A stretch of 64,000 nucleotides of DNA from an uncultured Flavobacteriales bacterium (GTDB taxonomy: Bacteria; Bacteroidota; Bacteroidia; Flavobacteriales_G; Salibacteraceae). How positions within the stretch are numbered: position 1 is the first letter of the stretch; every line of letters begins with the position of its first letter. Location of the stretch: assembly GCA_937121175.1 (NCBI GenBank), contig CAKZKD010000002.1, positions 472,799-536,798 of the forward strand. The letters are read 5' to 3'. Below the pieces are notes generated by a model that worked only from the letters and a program-made list of their open reading frames with translations, was not told the origin of the DNA and searched no databases. Below, one piece after another: positions 61,125 through 64,000 of this stretch. Position numbers and translations under genes: made by a program.

Positions 61125-63026
61125 CTATTTATGTTCTTTCACAATCTCGAATGTCGTTCTACGATTGAGTTTATGTTGCTCTTCGGAACAGGCGTTACAG
61201 TTACAGTCCGTAACCGGTTTAGACTCACCGAAACCCTTACCTTCAATACGAGAAGGAGTAGTAATTTTAGCCTTAATGTAATCCGCAGAGGCTTTAGCCC
61301 GTTGGTCAGACAATTTGCTGTTTAGCGCATCCGAACCCCTACAATCTGTATGCGAACCAATAAGAATATGCATGTCAGGATTTTCGTTCATTATTTCAAT
61401 AATCTTGTTCAATTCGATTTCCGCAGTAGGCGTAATTTCCGTTTTCCCTAAATCGAAGTATATCGGTTTTAAGTCAATTATCTTAGCGATATCCGCACCA
61501 TGGTCAAACGATTGCAGGGCAATTTCAGCCTCTAATTCCTCCATTAAATCCATAGGGTCAAAAGACTTTACTGAAGAAGAAAGCGGATGCTTTTCTTTTG
61601 CAAAACCTTTTTTACTAAACGTAGCCTCATAGTTGAGCGGGTCATTCAGTTTTTTGTCGTTCAATTCCATAGAAAACTTACCGTCTTTATCCGTAACAGC
61701 AGAGTAGGACTCATTAGCATTCTTAAGTTCAACCGTAACACCCTCAAGCGGAGCTTTCGAACCCGCGTCCGAAACCACACCATAATACGACGCCACTTTA
61801 GGTACAAATGCCAAGTTCAGTTCCTTATCGTCCGAAAGATTATCCGTTTTAAACGCACTTTTGAATTTGTTGTAGTTCGGAGCGTCTTTCTGAACCGTGT
61901 ATTCCGCATCCGGCTGAATAGGCGCTTTAAATGCACCAGCAGAATCTGCAGTAACGGTAGTTTTTTCACCCGTAGAATCGTTTACTAAATCAAACGATTG
62001 GAAGGGGAGAGGATTACCCGTTTTAGCATTCGAAACCACACCCGTCAAGAAATAATCTTTGGCTGGGGTTGGTTCTGGTGCTGGCTCTGGTTCTTTCTCC
62101 GCTTTTTCTTTTTTCTGCTTACAAATCTTAATGCTCAACACCACTTCGTGCGAACCCTTGCTAATACCGTTTAAGTTCGCCATACCCGCATCGTAAGCAT
62201 ACCCAATCGTAATGAGGTCGTTATGAATGTAATGCGCAGAAGCAATAAGCCCATTGCGCGTTCTAAACCCAACATTTACCCCAAACATATCTTTATATAC
62301 TGCACCCGCCAACAAGTCGAAAACCCCATTGTGGGTCGGTATAGTACGATAAGCCACCGCAGGCACCAAAGTGATGTCCTCGTTAAGGTCGTATTTGTAA
62401 TTACCATGAATATTGAGGTAACGCTCATTCTCAAAAGCAGAAGTAGCGTTGTCACCCGCAAACTCCAGATTCGAGTTAACGATACGCGGTAAAGCAATGC
62501 CAAACTCAAACTTTTCGTGACTCAACAACATACCAAAATCAGTGTACAAACCGCCGTCATTCAAGCGCTCCTGGTTCGTATGAATATCTTGGTCAAAAGC
62601 AATTACATCAGCACTCTCGAACTGCGATAAGTAATATCCCAAATTGGCAGAATAACTAAACTTCAAATTCTCGTTTAAGTTTAAATGATGCGCCAAAGCC
62701 ACCGAAAAATCGTAGTTGGTAAGCAAGCCGTTGTTCCAACGAAATACACCGCCACCAATACCAAAATTTTCACCCAAACCAGAATGCACCTGTAGGTAGG
62801 TATTGGTTGGAGCGCCATCAACGCCTAACCACTGACTTTTATGCCCAAGAAAACCCTCGGTACATTTATTTAAACCTGCATAAGCCGTATTGAGACTATA
62901 GCCGTTGATGTTGTAAAGGCTTCCCTGAATACGCTGTTGCGCGACAGAAGAAAAACTAAAAACCAACCCCATAACAAGGAGTAGAGAAGTAGTATGAATA
63001 GAGAAAGTATGTCGTAAATTTTTCAT
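61125..63026 (-). CDS. PorP/SprF-type outer-membrane protein fused to an OmpA domain
   Basis: The product has 633 residues from the ATG at 63026 (MKNLRHTF). A signal peptide (to about 29, SFSSVAQQ) is followed by a PorP/SprF-type barrel (about 30-300: NGYSLNTAYAGLNKCTEGFLGHKSQWLGVDGAPTN... SISKGSHEVVL region). A Glu/Pro-rich linker (about 305-320) leads to two carboxypeptidase-regulatory-like domains (about 325-490) and a C-terminal OmpA peptidoglycan-binding domain (IGSHTDCRGSDALNSKLSDQRAKASADYI). It probably anchors the type B T9SS protein encoded just upstream, as SprF does for SprB, and tethers it to the wall. It lies 32 bp downstream of that gene. Confidence 0.87.
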   Translation of the reverse strand: MKNLRHTFSIHTTSLLLVMGLVFSFSSVAQQRIQGSLYNINGYSLNTAYAGLNKCTEGFLGHKSQWLGVDGAPTNTYLQVHSGLGENFGIGGGVFRWNNGLLTNYDFSVALAHHLNLNENLKFSYSANLGYYLSQFESADVIAFDQDIHTNQERLNDGGLYTDFGMLLSHEKFEFGIALPRIVNSNLEFAGDNATSAFENERYLNIHGNYKYDLNEDITLVPAVAYRTIPTHNGVFDLLAGAVYKDMFGVNVGFRTRNGLIASAHYIHNDLITIGYAYDAGMANLNGISKGSHEVVLSIKICKQKKEKAEKEPEPAPEPTPAKDYFLTGVVSNAKTGNPLPFQSFDLVNDSTGEKTTVTADSAGAFKAPIQPDAEYTVQKDAPNYNKFKSAFKTDNLSDDKELNLAFVPKVASYYGVVSDAGSKAPLEGVTVELKNANESYSAVTDKDGKFSMELNDKKLNDPLNYEATFSKKGFAKEKHPLSSSVKSFDPMDLMEELEAEIALQSFDHGADIAKIIDLKPIYFDLGKTEITPTAEIELNKIIEIMNENPDMHILIGSHTDCRGSDALNSKLSDQRAKASADYIKAKITTPSRIEGKGFGESKPVTDCNCNACSEEQHKLNRRTTFEIVKEHK

Positions 63027-63058
63027 GACTATAGAGTTATAAACCAATGAATAAATGA

Positions 63059-64000
63059 TTATCGCATTAAAGTAATGGTGCCAGTTTCGTCGATATCAGG
63101 CCCAGTGATTTGGTAATAGTAATTTCCAGCTGGAAGCGTTTCGCCGTCAAACTCACCCGCCCAATCGTTCAGGTAATTATCTGTTTCTAGTAATGTTCTT
63201 CCAAAGCCGTCAAACAGACGGACCTCGCATAATCCTAAGGTAGCTTCAGGATACACCTTCCACACGTCATTACTACCGTCACCATTTGGAGTCATAAGGT
63301 TCGCAATCACTAATGTGTTTTCCACCGTAATCGAAACTTCGTCTTTGCTTTCACAACCCAATTCGTCCACGACCAACAACTCGTAGGTCACAGAATTAGC
63401 CGCCAATACTTCAGTATTCGCATCATTAGCATCCACCAGGTTGGTTTTAGGAGACCAAGTAAATGAGCTGCCACTCGGAGCAGTAGGGTTTAAACCAACC
63501 CGTTCGCCAGCAACCAAAGTCAAATCACTACCCGCATCAATAATAGGACGAGGCAATACTTGCGCAATCGCTTTTACCGAACTACTAAAACACCCTCGGT
63601 AGTGCGTAACCGCATAATAAACCTGTTTACCCACAGACGATTTTTGCACACGTAACGGACCTGCCTCTTGGTGTTTGTTGGCCAATAACTTATCCGAATA
63701 CCAAACCACTTTTCCCGTATCCACACTCGCTTCAATAGACTTAGCAAAATCCACTTCAACGCAAGTAGAAATGCTATCAGTAGATAGAGTAGGCGTAGCC
63801 GGAATCTTTTTGACCACCACAATAACCTGAGAAGTATTCGTGCAACCGTTAGCACCAACCCCCGAGACCTTAAAAATGTTAGCACCCAGCGTAGAAGTCA
63901 CAAAAAACGAGTTGTTCGGAATTTGAGGATTAATCCAAGTATAAGAAACCCCGTTCGTAGCGTTGAGCAAAACGGAATCGCCAAAACAAGTAGTCAAACT
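63059..64000 (-). CDS. T9SS type B surface protein, 5' part outside the window
   Basis: Only the C-terminal 313 residues are in the window; the frame is still open at the right edge. Visible are Ig-like/PKD-like modules (TCFGDSVLLNATNGVSYTWINP; PIIDAGSDLTLVAGERVGLNPTAPSGSSFTWSPKTNLV; VDELGCESKDEVSI) and the type B sorting domain ending LMTPNGDGSNDVWKVYPEATL... TGTITLMR. It precedes the PorP/SprF-OmpA gene, the usual substrate-anchor pairing for SprB-like proteins. Its full length and any N-terminal domains are unknown. Confidence 0.85.
   Translation of the reverse strand, partial: SLTTCFGDSVLLNATNGVSYTWINPQIPNNSFFVTSTLGANIFKVSGVGANGCTNTSQVIVVVKKIPATPTLSTDSISTCVEVDFAKSIEASVDTGKVVWYSDKLLANKHQEAGPLRVQKSSVGKQVYYAVTHYRGCFSSSVKAIAQVLPRPIIDAGSDLTLVAGERVGLNPTAPSGSSFTWSPKTNLVDANDANTEVLAANSVTYELLVVDELGCESKDEVSITVENTLVIANLMTPNGDGSNDVWKVYPEATLGLCEVRLFDGFGRTLLETDNYLNDWAGEFDGETLPAGNYYYQITGPDIDETGTITLMR

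Noticed and set aside
61119..62492. Several arginine-rich plus-strand frames opposite the OmpA-fusion gene
   Set aside because: They are shadows of the minus-strand gene, which has a clear signal peptide and known domains.

Overview
The window looks like chromosomal core DNA from a gliding-lineage member of the Bacteroidota, most likely order Flavobacteriales (the order is an inference). The evidence is: GldD and GldE; six proteins ending in type IX secretion (T9SS) sorting domains (type A at 18690, 45771 and 60005; type B at 9189, 41937 and 63059); a PorP/SprF-type barrel; families largely typical of the phylum (GSCFA, DUF2911, DUF4286, beta-helix lipoproteins); AT-rich DNA; and promoters built on the Bacteroidota -7 box TAnnTTTG instead of an E. 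coli -10. Gene density is very high and no intergenic gap exceeds 300 bp. I saw no tRNA, rRNA, CRISPR array, insertion sequence or prophage.

Layout. 1-5.0 kb: a small lipoprotein and heme A synthase (ctaA), convergent with ssb-gldE-gldD; then mutY. 5.0-9.2 kb: an HU-like protein, a TPR membrane protein, an easily missed 29-codon basic ribosomal-type protein (AURKAIP1/mS38-like), rng, recX and prfB, the last with an intact programmed +1 frameshift. 9.2-13.5 kb: a giant type B adhesin-like protein with a C-type lectin domain, then an ArsC-family protein and a 49-aa membrane miniprotein. 13.7-18.6 kb: fumC, manC, a SprT-like protease, a tiny lipoprotein, and mlaE-mlaF. 18.7-25.8 kb: a type A T9SS protein, a LolD/MacB-like ATPase, an EamA transporter, rplU-rpmA and serS. 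25.8-30.8 kb: lipoprotein, TPR protein, DUF4286 protein, rsmA, then mgtE. 30.8-33 kb: YjdM, an alpha/beta hydrolase with Asp at the nucleophile position, and a DUF2911 protein. 33.2-40.3 kb: the rod-shape cluster purH-mreB-mreC-mreD-mrdA-rodA. 40.3-49 kb: serine hydrolase, type B T9SS protein, a heptamer tandem repeat, enoyl-CoA hydratase, exonuclease, type A T9SS protein, quinone reductase and GSCFA protein. 49-56.7 kb: DUF389 protein, a PhoR/PhoB-like two-component system divergent from a TonB-dependent receptor, and a beta-helix lipoprotein. 56.8-64 kb: an unknown lipoprotein/outer-membrane protein pair, a DOMON + NTF2-like pair behind two identical 14-bp palindromes, a type A T9SS protein, a PorP/SprF-OmpA fusion, and a type B T9SS protein that runs off the right edge.

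Functional themes are envelope and surface biology (T9SS cargo, gliding, Mla lipid transport, rod-shape machinery, TonB uptake) plus translation and RNA housekeeping. The observations most worth checking are: the paired palindromic operator fused to the promoter and start codon of the DOMON operon (58903-58954); the 29-aa mS38-like protein; several divergent promoters whose -7 box lies 4-7 nt from the start codon, which implies leaderless mRNAs; 11-bp-phased repeats at the phoB-like promoter; and the heptamer array beside the enoyl-CoA hydratase promoter. I did not find a convincing wholly new multi-gene system. The two unexplained pairs at 56.8-58.8 kb and 58.9-59.9 kb come closest.
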